Positions 42,337 to 49,816 of a stretch of DNA of 64,000 nt are shown here, piece by piece; within the stretch, counting starts at the first letter, position 1; each line of letters opens with the position of its first letter. Made by a program: the position numbers and the translations under genes. The notes under the pieces were generated by a model, which made no database searches, was not told the origin of the DNA, and worked only from the letters and a program-made list of their open reading frames with translations. This DNA is from Armatimonadota bacterium (GTDB taxonomy: Bacteria > Sysuimicrobiota > Sysuimicrobiia > Sysuimicrobiales > Humicultoraceae): the NCBI GenBank assembly GCA_016869025.1, contig VGFA01000005.1, forward strand, positions 1 to 64,000. The letters are read 5' to 3'.

Positions 42337-43493
42337 GGCCTCGCATACCCGCCGAACTCCCACACCGCTTCCCACATCGCGACGATGTTCCGGGGCGGCG
42401 CGTCGGCCTGGATGTTGTGCACGGTGCTGAAGACAAAGCCACCGCCGGGCGCGAGGGACTCGATGTTGCGCTTCACGTCATCCTTCACCTGCTGGGGTGT
42501 GCCGAACGGCAGGACCTCCTGCGTGTCAACGCCCCCGCCCCAGAAGGCAATCTCGCCGCCGAAGTCGCGCTTCAGGCCGGACGGCTCCATCCCGCCTGCG
42601 CGTATGTGCACCGGATTCAAGATGTCTACGCCCAGCTCGATGAAGTCCGGCAGGAGCGGGCGCACATTGCCGCACGAGTGGAAGAAGAGCCGGGCCGTGG
42701 GGGCGAGTTGCCTTATGCGATCGAACAGGATCTTCAGTCGCGGCTTGAGGAGATTGCGGAACATGCGCGGAGAGATGAGCTGCGACGTTTGCGTCCCGTA
42801 ATCGTCTGCTTCCGAGACCACGTCAATCACGCCGGCGAGCCGGGGTAGGGCCATTTCCCAGAAGGTCAGTTTGAGTTCGAGCATCTTGTCCAGAATCGCG
42901 CACGCGAGCACCTCGTTGGCCGCCATGTCCGCCAGGAAGTCCTCCGCGCCGCGCACGCGCTGGGCCATTTCGAGGATCCCTGCCAGCACGCCCTTGATCA
43001 TCACTGCCTTGCCCTGCGCACGGTACTCCATGGCCTGCTCTTGCAGGCCTGCGATGCGCCGCGGATCGCCCGTGTTGGGCCATCCGTACGAGCGAACGTC
43101 GTCGAGGGTGAGGGCCGCCCCTTCCAGTGGAGAGCGCACTATCGAATAGTACAGGCCGTCGGGTTTAGGGCGCCGATGCGTGATGCCCCACTCATCGGTG
43201 TACTCCCAGGCGTCGCCCACATCCGCATTGACGATGCGCCAGTTGTGGCTGTTGAGCGGGAACAATCCGCGCACATCAACGTCGAAGCGCTCAACCAGGT
43301 CCTGGTCCGGCAGGACAAGCTGCTGGATCGCATCGCAAATCCGCGGCTCTGCGGGCGGGAGGCCGATGTGTTCGCGGAGACCCTGGTAGGCGAGGACGTG
43401 AATGCCGGTGACCTGCGTGCTGCCGAGATCAAACGGCACGCGGTCGGGTTCGCGGTGATCAATCGCGGTGAGCAGGCGCTCGCGGGAGTTCAT
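42333..43493 (-). CDS. UroD/MtaA-family corrinoid methyltransferase-like protein 2
   Basis: 386 residues. It keeps the zinc motif of MtaA/CmuA-type methylcobamide methyltransferases, FFHSCGNVRPLLPDF (H-x-C), and the C-terminal GGEIAFWGGGVDTQEVLPFG. The start MNSRERLLTAIDHREPDRVP is typical. Its ATG overlaps the stop of the corrinoid protein gene (ATGA). The pair would move a methyl group between a methylated substrate or thiol and the protein-bound cobalamin in the cytoplasm. Confidence 0.82.
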   Translation of the reverse strand: MNSRERLLTAIDHREPDRVPFDLGSTQVTGIHVLAYQGLREHIGLPPAEPRICDAIQQLVLPDQDLVERFDVDVRGLFPLNSHNWRIVNADVGDAWEYTDEWGITHRRPKPDGLYYSIVRSPLEGAALTLDDVRSYGWPNTGDPRRIAGLQEQAMEYRAQGKAVMIKGVLAGILEMAQRVRGAEDFLADMAANEVLACAILDKMLELKLTFWEMALPRLAGVIDVVSEADDYGTQTSQLISPRMFRNLLKPRLKILFDRIRQLAPTARLFFHSCGNVRPLLPDFIELGVDILNPVHIRAGGMEPSGLKRDFGGEIAFWGGGVDTQEVLPFGTPQQVKDDVKRNIESLAPGGGFVFSTVHNIQADAPPRNIVAMWEAVWEFGGYARP

Positions 43494-44137
43494 CGTCCCT
43501 CGGTTAGCCCCAGGACGTTCCTCGCAATCCTCACGGCGGCGGTCGCGTTCTCGCCGTACCCGTCGGCGCCGATCCCCGCGGCGAACCGGTCCGTTACCGG
43601 GGCGCCGCCCACCAGGACCTTCACGCGCTCCCGTAGCCCTGCCTCCACAAGGGCGCGGACTACCGCATCCATCTGGGGCATGGTGGTCGTCAGCAGGGAC
43701 GAGATCCCGAGAATCTCCGCCTGGTGCTCGCGCACCGCCTGGACGAAACGCGCGGCGGGAACGTCCACCCCTAGGTCCACCACCTGGAACCCTGCACCTT
43801 CCAGCATCATCGCGACCAGGTTCTTCCCGACGTCGTGCAGGTCGCCCCTTACGGTCCCGATGACCACCGTGGCGACCGGCCTAACGGCCCGCTGCGCCAG
43901 GAGCGGCTTGAGGAGCGCCAGGCCCGCCTGCATCGCCCGCGCTGAGACCAGCATCTCCGGCACGAAGTACTCCTGGCGCTCGAACCGCGCCCCCACCTCC
44001 GTCATCGCGGGGATCATCCAGCGGCTCACCAGATCCTCCGGGGGCACGTGCTCGTCCAGCGCCGCCTGGACGAGTTCCTTTGCCCGGACGGCGTTCCCCT
44101 CGACGATGGCGGTCAGGAGTTCCCGAAGGTCAGTCAT
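43490..44137 (-). CDS. Corrinoid (cobalamin-binding) protein of a methyltransferase system
   Basis: 215 residues. An N-terminal helical cap (MTDLRELLTAIVEGNAVRAK; WMIPAMTEVGARFERQEYFV) precedes a Rossmann-like B12 domain with GDLHDVGKNLVAMM, the DxHxxG motif whose His ligates cobalt, then GISSLLTTTMPQM and VLVGGAPVTD. This is the MtaC/MtbC/DmbC-type carrier that accepts a methyl group. The ATG at 44137 gives the canonical N terminus. It is directly coupled to the methyltransferase-like gene downstream. Confidence 0.92.
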   Translation of the reverse strand: MTDLRELLTAIVEGNAVRAKELVQAALDEHVPPEDLVSRWMIPAMTEVGARFERQEYFVPEMLVSARAMQAGLALLKPLLAQRAVRPVATVVIGTVRGDLHDVGKNLVAMMLEGAGFQVVDLGVDVPAARFVQAVREHQAEILGISSLLTTTMPQMDAVVRALVEAGLRERVKVLVGGAPVTDRFAAGIGADGYGENATAAVRIARNVLGLTEGR

Positions 44138-44269
44138 GGCGGTGCTTCCTCCCGAAGAAGTGGCGTCCAACAGGAAGGATTCGTCGTCTGCGCGTCGCTG
44201 CCTGTCAACAAAACCCGGATGAGAGCAGGCGCAGCGGGCGTGCGCGGCGAACTGGTCCGGGGGGCCCCT

Positions 44270-44566
44270 ATGAATACGGGCGACAGGAAGCGCGGCCACT
44301 ATCTCGGAACCGAGATTGATGAGAGATGGTGGCGCCGTTACATCACGGCCAATCCCATAGTCATTCCGCTGCACGATGTGGTTGAGGTCAAGGTGGGTAA
44401 ATGGCACTCCGGTCGGTGGGCCGGCGGCAAGCCGATCGTCAAACTGGTTTGGGTGAAGGAAGCCGTGCGTCTTAGCTCCGGCTTCATCCTCTCGGCGGAT
44501 CGGGGCGAGACCGAGAGGCTGGCCGCTGAGTTACGATCACAGGGGATGCGATCACAGGGGAAGTGA
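44270..44566 (+). CDS. Small protein of unknown function
   Basis: 98 residues, MNTGDRKRGHYLGTEIDERW..., basic and Trp-rich, with a likely beta-rich core (NPIVIPLHDVVEVKVGKWHS; GKPIVKLVWVKEAVRLSSGF) resembling a PH-like barrel. The pattern of a valine-rich strand, GKWHSG turn and downstream strand recurs in small uncharacterised proteins. It is divergent from the corrinoid gene and 6 bases before the DUF385 gene. Confidence 0.55.
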   Translation: MNTGDRKRGHYLGTEIDERWWRRYITANPIVIPLHDVVEVKVGKWHSGRWAGGKPIVKLVWVKEAVRLSSGFILSADRGETERLAAELRSQGMRSQGK

Positions 44567-44572
44567 GCCCTG

Positions 44573-45187
44573 ATGGACCTGTCCTGCATACCTCCTCAAC
44601 AGCTCCGCAGGTGGTTCAAGTCCTTCAACAAGTTCATGGTTCTGTTGTGGCGCCTGGGCCTCGGGAGCTATGGGAACGGCACCAGGTACGGCGGATACGT
44701 CATGGTCCTCAAGCACACCGGCAGGAAGACCGGCCTCACCCGCCTGACTCCCCTGAACTTCGCCGAGGTGGGCGGCGACATCTACTGCACGGCCGGCTTC
44801 GGGCAGACGGCGGACTGGTACCGCAATATCACGGCCAACCCTCGGGTAGAGGTCTGGCTGCCTGACAGCCGGTGGTCGGGGTTGGCAGAGGACGTCACAG
44901 GAAGGTCGGATCGAATCGATCTGTTTCGCAGGGTCATCATAGCCAGCGGCTTCGCGGGCCCCCTGTACGGGGTGAACGAGAAGAAGAGCACCGATGCGGA
45001 AGTAGAGGGCCTGCTGGGGACCTACAGGCTTGTCCGTATACGGCGCGAGCAGACCATCACCGGGCGTGGCGGTCCTGGGGACCTGGCATGGGTGTGGCCC
45101 CTGGCGGTGCTCGTCCTCCTCCTTTTGCTGGCCAGAAGGCGACATCGAAACAAGGGTGAGGCCGAAGGAAGAGGCCGTAACCGCTAG
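44573..45187 (+). CDS. Deazaflavin(F420)-type nitroreductase-like protein (DUF385) with C-terminal membrane anchor
   Basis: 204 residues. The core (VMVLKHTGRKTGLTRLTPLN, ADWYRNITANPRVEVWL) matches the F420/FMN split-barrel Ddn-like family. A C-terminal hydrophobic helix (LAWVWPLAVLVLLLLLARRR) with a following basic tail probably anchors it in the membrane with the catalytic domain inside. The cofactor is likely deazaflavin F420, but FMN or haem cannot be excluded. Confidence 0.8.
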   Translation: MDLSCIPPQQLRRWFKSFNKFMVLLWRLGLGSYGNGTRYGGYVMVLKHTGRKTGLTRLTPLNFAEVGGDIYCTAGFGQTADWYRNITANPRVEVWLPDSRWSGLAEDVTGRSDRIDLFRRVIIASGFAGPLYGVNEKKSTDAEVEGLLGTYRLVRIRREQTITGRGGPGDLAWVWPLAVLVLLLLLARRRHRNKGEAEGRGRNR

Positions 45188-45572
45188 ACCGGGCCTTCTC
45201 CTTCACGGAAAGAGGGCGACCTCTCACTTGCCAATGAACGGCGGGAATCCCCCGAACCCAACGCGCGCAAACGCTCTTGCTCGGAATCCCTGCTCCATTC
45301 GTCAACCGGATCCTGAGCCCGTATCTCGCCGGAATCCTGCCCGTTCAAAGGGACTCAGCGTTCTCGGCCCTAGCGACCGGTGTCTACTGGTGGCGACTTC
45401 GAAGCGCGGCAGGCAGTCCACCGCACCAGGGAGTTGTCATGCTCGAAGGGTAGGTATTACCTGCACCATCTTGGCCGGAGGTCATCCCGGGGAAAGGTAG
45501 TACACGGCGCGCAGGCCGGCGTGTACCTCAAAGAAGGTGGCGCACGCCATCGCACGTGGAGGAGGCTCCTAA
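45188..45572. other. 385-base stretch without a gene
   Basis: No supported reading frame was found on either strand. Three GGAATCC-like copies occur at about 45243-45345. A hairpin with perfect 7-base arms GTACACG/CGTGTAC lies at 45500-45526, shortly before the YedF-like gene; it could act in its leader. Otherwise nothing is recognised. Confidence 0.5.
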
Positions 45573-45923
45573 ATGGAGCGGAAGGTCGCGGTGCTGGTTA
45601 GGCAAGAAGGGTTAGGAAGAACTCGGCCCGACGATCAGGCATTCGGTCTAGAGATGTTCGATCTCTTCCTGCATGCCATGGAGAGTCAGGTAACCAGGCT
45701 GCATGCGATGTGCTTCTATACCGGAGGTGTCAGACTGGTTTGCGAGGGCTCGCCGGTGCTCGCAAGCCTGCAGCTCCTGGCGGGGATGGGCGTGCGCCTG
45801 GTAGTTTGTGGAACATGCCTTGAACACTTCGGCCTATCCGAAAAGGTTGCGGTTGGCGAAGTGGGTGGGATGAAGGACATCGTAGACTTGCTGATGGAAG
45901 CAGGCCACGTCATCACGGTGTAA
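45573..45923 (+). CDS. DsrE-like sulfurtransferase/YedF C-terminal domain protein
   Basis: 116 residues matching the C-terminal half of the selenium-metabolism protein YedF: CFYTGGVRLVCEGSPVLASL, then VVCGTCLEHFGLSEKVAVGE. The cysteines in CGTC are likely functional in sulfur or selenium transfer. The usual N-terminal TusA domain is missing. GGAGGAGG lies upstream of the ATG. No selD or selA is close by, so the tie to selenium is uncertain. The 3' end overlaps the truncated gene on the other strand. Confidence 0.78.
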   Translation: MERKVAVLVRQEGLGRTRPDDQAFGLEMFDLFLHAMESQVTRLHAMCFYTGGVRLVCEGSPVLASLQLLAGMGVRLVVCGTCLEHFGLSEKVAVGEVGGMKDIVDLLMEAGHVITV

Positions 45924-46250
45924 TATTCTCGGGCGCCTCATCCCCAGCGTAAGGCTGGCGCGGAGGCGTCGTTGTAGCTGCCGGAAAGCCTCGTCATGAT
46001 CACAGTGACCACGACGCGCCTCGCCGAGCGCACCGTATCGCACCGCCGTGAATCCTGTCGTCACCGTCCACTGGGGCGGGGGTGCAATCGCCTCGTCGTC
46101 TGCAGCGCCAGGGCCGGCTTCCGCGTCTCCGTTGAGGATGAGGTTTCTGCCGAACTGGGCATCGGGTTGGGCCTGGGCAAACTGATACTCCGTGAGGGCG
46201 CTCAGGCTCACCAGGACAACCGCGAGCCCGACTGACAGGACGATCCGCAT
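45834..46250 (-). pseudogene. Truncated secreted-protein gene (N-terminal fragment)
   Basis: A good start (GGGAGG before the ATG at 46250) opens a signal peptide (MRIVLSVGLAVVLVSLSALT) and the exported domain opening QFGRNLILNGDAEAGPGAAD followed by PPPQWTVTTGFTAVRYGA. After VRYGA, at about 46025, the frame becomes Arg/His-rich and unlike any protein, running on to 45834. The rest of the gene appears deleted or frameshifted. A tRNA 3'-end-like repeat lies 32 bases upstream, which suggests disruption during integration or excision. Confidence 0.5.
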
Positions 46251-46281
46251 CGCCAGCCTCCCGTACCCCGTCCAGGGGGTA

Positions 46282-46305
46282 TGGGCCCTGAGGGATTCGA
46301 ACCCC
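46282..46305 (-). repeat. tRNA 3'-end-like repeat, copy A
   Basis: Read on the minus strand it gives a T-arm (GGGGTTCGAATCCC) followed by the acceptor half CAGGGCCCA, as in the tRNA-Lys at 49641. There is no 5' half. It is identical to copy B at 47508 in 23 of 24 bases and in the same orientation. Together they flank the third UroD-like gene. Confidence 0.6.
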
Positions 46306-46396
46306 GACGCTCGAAGAAGACCGCAAGCATAGTCACGGGGTCCGATCGGGGGGACTGGGGCATGCGTTGCGTGGATCTGTGGGAGGGGGCCAGGCA

Positions 46397-47488
46397 ATGA
46401 ACCCGTGTGACCGGGTACGGATGACGCTGAATCACATCGCCCCCGACCGCCCTCCAGTTGATGGGACCTTCCGCTCGCAGGTATGGAGGAAGTTGCGGGC
46501 CCACGTCGGCGTACACGACGATGACCAAATCATGGATATGCTCGGCTTTGATTTCCGTCAGGCCGTCGTCGAACCGTCTCGCGAATTCGCTTCCACGGCG
46601 GTACCCGCTCCCGTTGAGGTCGGCGTGGGCGTCGGGTCGCGGAACCTGGTTCGTGTGCTGCCCAACGGCGAGTTCGAGGACGATCGCGGCATCCGCCGGG
46701 TCATCGATAGTACCGAGACCTACTACAGTTTCACTCGCCACCCCCTCGGGGGCGCCGAGAGCCCGGACGTCTTCACGTTCCCGAATCCTGATCTCCCCGA
46801 ACGCTACACTCACCTCTCCAGGCAGGTGCAGCGGTTCAAAGATCGCTACATGGTTCAAATCGAGACCGGGAATATCTTCCGCGACGCGTGGGAGTTGCGC
46901 GGATTTGAACAGTTCCTGATGGACACGCGCATCAACCGTGCTTTCACCACCCGGTTGCTCGATCGCATCACTGTGCACAAGATTGCGGACGTGAACCGGA
47001 TGGTCGAGGCTGGAGCCGACATCATCCAGATGGCTGGTGACATCGCAACCGGTCAGGGCATGATGATCTCCCCCGCTTGGTGGCGGGCCGAGATCAAACC
47101 GCGTCTCGCGCGGGTTGTTGCCGCAACGCGCCGCTCTGGCGTGTACTACTACTTTCACAGCGACGGCGCCATGCAGGCGGTGATTCCCGACCTTATCGAG
47201 CTTGGTTTCGATATCGTCGATCCTCTACAGCCGGAATGCATGGATGTCGTGGCACTCAAACGCCAGTATGGGGCCCGCATCACGTTCCATTCGACTTTGT
47301 CCTCACAGCGTACCTTGCCGTTTGGGAACGTCGAGGATGTGCGTGCCGAAGTCAGAGCGCGCATCAGGGAGTTGGGACAGACCGGCGGCCTGATCCTGGC
47401 CCCGTCTAACGTCGTGCAGCATGACGTGCCGCTGGAGAATCTGTTGGCGGTTTACGATGAGGCCTTGAGGTCGTCAGGAATCATGTGA
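46397..47488 (+). CDS. UroD/MtaA-family protein 3
   Basis: 363 residues: MNPCDRVRMTLNHIAPDRPP at the start, then IIQMAGDIATGQGMMISPAW and ELGFDIVDPLQPECMDVVAL in the barrel. At the zinc site it reads YFHSDGAMQAV, so the Cys of H-x-C is Asp. It is therefore a divergent paralogue of the two leftward genes. The ATG at 46397 follows GGGAGGGGG. It lies alone between tRNA-like direct repeats A and B, so it may be a separate acquisition rather than part of the operon. Confidence 0.75.
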   Translation: MNPCDRVRMTLNHIAPDRPPVDGTFRSQVWRKLRAHVGVHDDDQIMDMLGFDFRQAVVEPSREFASTAVPAPVEVGVGVGSRNLVRVLPNGEFEDDRGIRRVIDSTETYYSFTRHPLGGAESPDVFTFPNPDLPERYTHLSRQVQRFKDRYMVQIETGNIFRDAWELRGFEQFLMDTRINRAFTTRLLDRITVHKIADVNRMVEAGADIIQMAGDIATGQGMMISPAWWRAEIKPRLARVVAATRRSGVYYYFHSDGAMQAVIPDLIELGFDIVDPLQPECMDVVALKRQYGARITFHSTLSSQRTLPFGNVEDVRAEVRARIRELGQTGGLILAPSNVVQHDVPLENLLAVYDEALRSSGIM

Positions 47489-47904
47489 CGTGCCTCATCC
47501 TGCCGGGTGGGCCCTGAGGGACTCGAACCCCCGTCGCGCGGGTTCTGTATCAGAGCGTTTGGTCCCGAGAATTAGCAAGGGATTAGCTGAAACCAGGCAG
47601 CAAGAATCTCCCACGGTCTGGCGCAACCTCCAATCCAGATCACGTGCGCGAGCCGCTCGGTCAGCGCCGCGCTCACGTTGTACACCACGCCGCAGTTTCT
47701 CACGTCAAACCGGATCTCTTGGTGGGCCGGGCGCTCGACCGCCTCCTCGATGCTGATCGGTCTGCGCTCCTGACAGAGGTCGTCCTGCGAAATGATAACC
47801 TATACGCGGAACGTACCTTGACAGGCTACATTCTGCAAGCAGGAGATAACTCAAGATCGGAGAATGATGCCCTGAATGCGAAACGCAGCTCGTGAGGAAT
47901 CGAA
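47489..47904. other. 416-base region between UroD-like 3 and abiEi
   Basis: The left part holds the tRNA-like repeat B (47508-47543). The remainder has only short arbitrary frames. A TTGACA at 47818 is a possible -35 for the abiE operon, but no good -10 at 16-18 bases was found. AbiEi-type antitoxins bind upstream palindromes; none is clear here. Confidence 0.4.
47508..47543 (-). repeat. tRNA 3'-end-like repeat, copy B
   Basis: The minus strand reads AACCCGCGCGACGGGGGTTC and on through GAGTCCCTCAGGGCCCA, i.e. the 3' half of the anticodon stem, variable loop, T-arm and acceptor of a tRNA. It matches the corresponding half of tRNA-Lys(UUU) at 49641 closely (about 31 of 36) with compensated T-stem changes. 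No matching 5' half follows, so it is not a complete tRNA. Confidence 0.6.
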
Positions 47905-48741
47905 ATGCAGATGAAAGATCACTCGCGCCTCAAGACCCTGGGGCCGCAGGCGGCGCGCCTGGTGACCACCTTGCACGAACGGGGGCGGCCGATCTTCACC
48001 CTGGCCGACGTCAAGGAGATCACGGGCCTCAGGCCGGGGCCCGCCCGCGCCTTCATGCACAAGATCGCCGCCCGCGGCATCGCGGTCCGGCTGCGGCCTG
48101 GGGTCTTCGCGCTGATCCCGTTCGATCTGGGCCGCGCCCGCGAGTACTTGGGCAATCCCTACGTCGTGGCCCGCGAACTGGCGGGCGGGACAGACTACTA
48201 CCTCTCCCACGCCTCTGCCATGGATCTCCACGGGATGACAACCCAGCCCCAGCTCATCATCTACACCACCTCTCCTCGGTGGCGACGCAGCCGGTCGGTA
48301 CTCGGGACGACGTTCCGATTCGTCTACTGCAAGCGCGCGCGCTTCTTCGGCACCATCCCCCACTGGGTGGAGAAGCACGAGCAGGTCACCGTCAGCGACC
48401 CCGAGCGGACCGTGCTGGACGGCCTGCGCCAGCCCGAGTACTGCGGCGGCATCACCGAGATCGCGAAGGGCCTGTGGATGCGCCGAGCCGACCTCGATCC
48501 TTCGAAGCTCGTCAACTACGCCCTGCGGCTTGGCATCGGGGCCGTGATGCGACGGCTGGGGTATCTGATGGAGACGTATGGCCTGGGCACGCCGCGCCAG
48601 CTCGAACGACTCCGGCGGCGCCTCACGCCGGCCTACGCGCTGCTCGACCCACTCCTCCCGCGAGAAGGGAAGTTCCTCGCCCGATGGCGGCTGCGGCTCA
48701 ACGTCCCTCCCGAGGAGCTGCGAGCGGCAGTCGGGACTTGA
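47905..48741 (+). CDS. abiEi: AbiEi-family antitoxin
   Basis: 278 residues. The N-terminal winged helix-turn-helix (RPIFTLADVKEITGLRPGPA; GIAVRLRPGVFALIPF) is the AbiEi DNA-binding domain, and the core YYLSHASAMDLHGMTTQPQL with VSDPERTVLDGL are hallmarks of the family. AbiEi represses the operon and counters AbiEii (type IV toxin-antitoxin, phage abortive infection). GAGGAATCGAA precedes the ATG. It is separated by 3 bases from abiEii. Confidence 0.9.
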   Translation: MQMKDHSRLKTLGPQAARLVTTLHERGRPIFTLADVKEITGLRPGPARAFMHKIAARGIAVRLRPGVFALIPFDLGRAREYLGNPYVVARELAGGTDYYLSHASAMDLHGMTTQPQLIIYTTSPRWRRSRSVLGTTFRFVYCKRARFFGTIPHWVEKHEQVTVSDPERTVLDGLRQPEYCGGITEIAKGLWMRRADLDPSKLVNYALRLGIGAVMRRLGYLMETYGLGTPRQLERLRRRLTPAYALLDPLLPREGKFLARWRLRLNVPPEELRAAVGT

Positions 48742-48744
48742 GCG

Positions 48745-49587
48745 GTGATCCCCCGGCGCAGCCTGTCCTTGCTCTCAAACCGCCTGGCCCAGGCAGGCGG
48801 CCGGCGGATCCCGGAGGCCGTGCTGGAGCGTGACTACTGCCTGGCGTGGTTCCTGGTCGGCCTCTCGCGCGCGCCGCTGCGAGAGCGCCTGGCGTTCAAG
48901 GGTGGGACCGCCCTTAAGCGTTGCTACTTCGCCGGCTTCCGGTTCTCCGAAGACCTCGACTTCACGTTGACCACCGAGACCCCGTTCAAGGTGATCCGCG
49001 AAGAGCTCGACCCCGTCTTCGCGGAGATCCAGCGCGCATCCGGGATCATCTTCCGGTTCGTCCGCCAGGACAGACAGCCCCACGCCAACAGCCACACCTT
49101 CTACCTCGGCTATGAGGGCCCGCTGCCCGCGCCCGCCGCCGGCAGGGAGGTCAAGGTAGATATCACGATCCGAGAACGCGTCGTCTTCCCTCTGGAGCGC
49201 CGCCCCGTCCTCCGGGGGTACGAGGAGTACACCGATCTGCCCGGGGGTACCAGGGTGCCGGTCTACTCGCTCGGCGAGATTGCCGCGGAGAAGGTCGTGG
49301 CACTGATGGACCGGGCCCGCGCGGAACCCCGCGACCTCTACGACGCGTGGTTCCTCCTGACCGGAGCGCACGCCGATCCCGCAGACCTCCTCGCCGCCGT
49401 CGAGGCGAAGTGGGCGTTCCGCGGGAAGACCCTTCAGGAGGTGCGGGGCGCGTTCCGGGCCAAGGAGGCCCGGTACCGGCGCCTCTGGGAACCGCGACTG
49501 GCCCCTCAGATGGTCGAGCTGCCTCCGTTCGAGGTCGTCTATCGCGGGGTAGCGCGGACCTTGCGTCGGGCTGGCGTGATCCGCTAG
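48745..49587 (+). CDS. abiEii: AbiEii-family nucleotidyltransferase toxin
   Basis: 280 residues. The nucleotidyltransferase core reads LAFKGGTALKRCYFAGFRFS then EDLDFTL (GG...DxD), and the downstream EKVVALMDRARAEPRDLYDA supplies the Lys and Asp motifs III/IV of AbiEii. The toxin transfers nucleotides to tRNA acceptor ends in relatives and so stops growth on phage attack. The start is GTG. The module lies directly next to a tRNA gene. Confidence 0.92.
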   Translation: MIPRRSLSLLSNRLAQAGGRRIPEAVLERDYCLAWFLVGLSRAPLRERLAFKGGTALKRCYFAGFRFSEDLDFTLTTETPFKVIREELDPVFAEIQRASGIIFRFVRQDRQPHANSHTFYLGYEGPLPAPAAGREVKVDITIRERVVFPLERRPVLRGYEEYTDLPGGTRVPVYSLGEIAAEKVVALMDRARAEPRDLYDAWFLLTGAHADPADLLAAVEAKWAFRGKTLQEVRGAFRAKEARYRRLWEPRLAPQMVELPPFEVVYRGVARTLRRAGVIR

Positions 49588-49640
49588 AGCGCGAAGACCC
49601 GAGAAGTCCGGCGGCGGAAGCGCAGTCGTCGTGCAAGTCC

Positions 49641-49716
49641 TGGTGGGCCCTGCAGGACTCGAACCTGCGACGCGCGGGTTAAAAGCCCGCCGCTCTACCC
49701 GCTGAGCTAAGGGCCC
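49641..49716 (-). tRNA. tRNA-Lys (UUU anticodon)
   Basis: The minus strand folds as a full cloverleaf: acceptor GGGCCCT/AGGGCCC, D-arm TTAGCTCAGCGGGTAGAGC, anticodon stem GCGGG-CTTTTAA-CCCGC with anticodon TTT, T-arm GCAGGTTCGAGTCCTGC, and an encoded CCA. It is intact and probably functional. Confidence 0.95.
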
Positions 49717-49816
49717 AACACCTGGACGGGCGGCCTACCGGCGAGTAGTATAGCACGCCTGCGGCCCTCCACCTGCGGCCATCCGCCTGCGGCCATCCGC
49801 CTGCGCCCGGGTGCCG

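Noticed and set aside
45573-45923. Selenocysteine-coding TGA in the YedF-like gene
   Set aside because: The frame has no internal TGA, and the CGTC cysteines are encoded normally.
47508-47543. Complete tRNA gene at copy B
   Set aside because: No matching acceptor 5' strand or D-arm exists in the next 80 bases, so only a 3' half is present.
47644-47895. Short plus-strand frame of 83 codons before abiEi
   Set aside because: No Shine-Dalgarno, no recognisable motif, and composition like non-coding DNA; treated as an arbitrary open frame.
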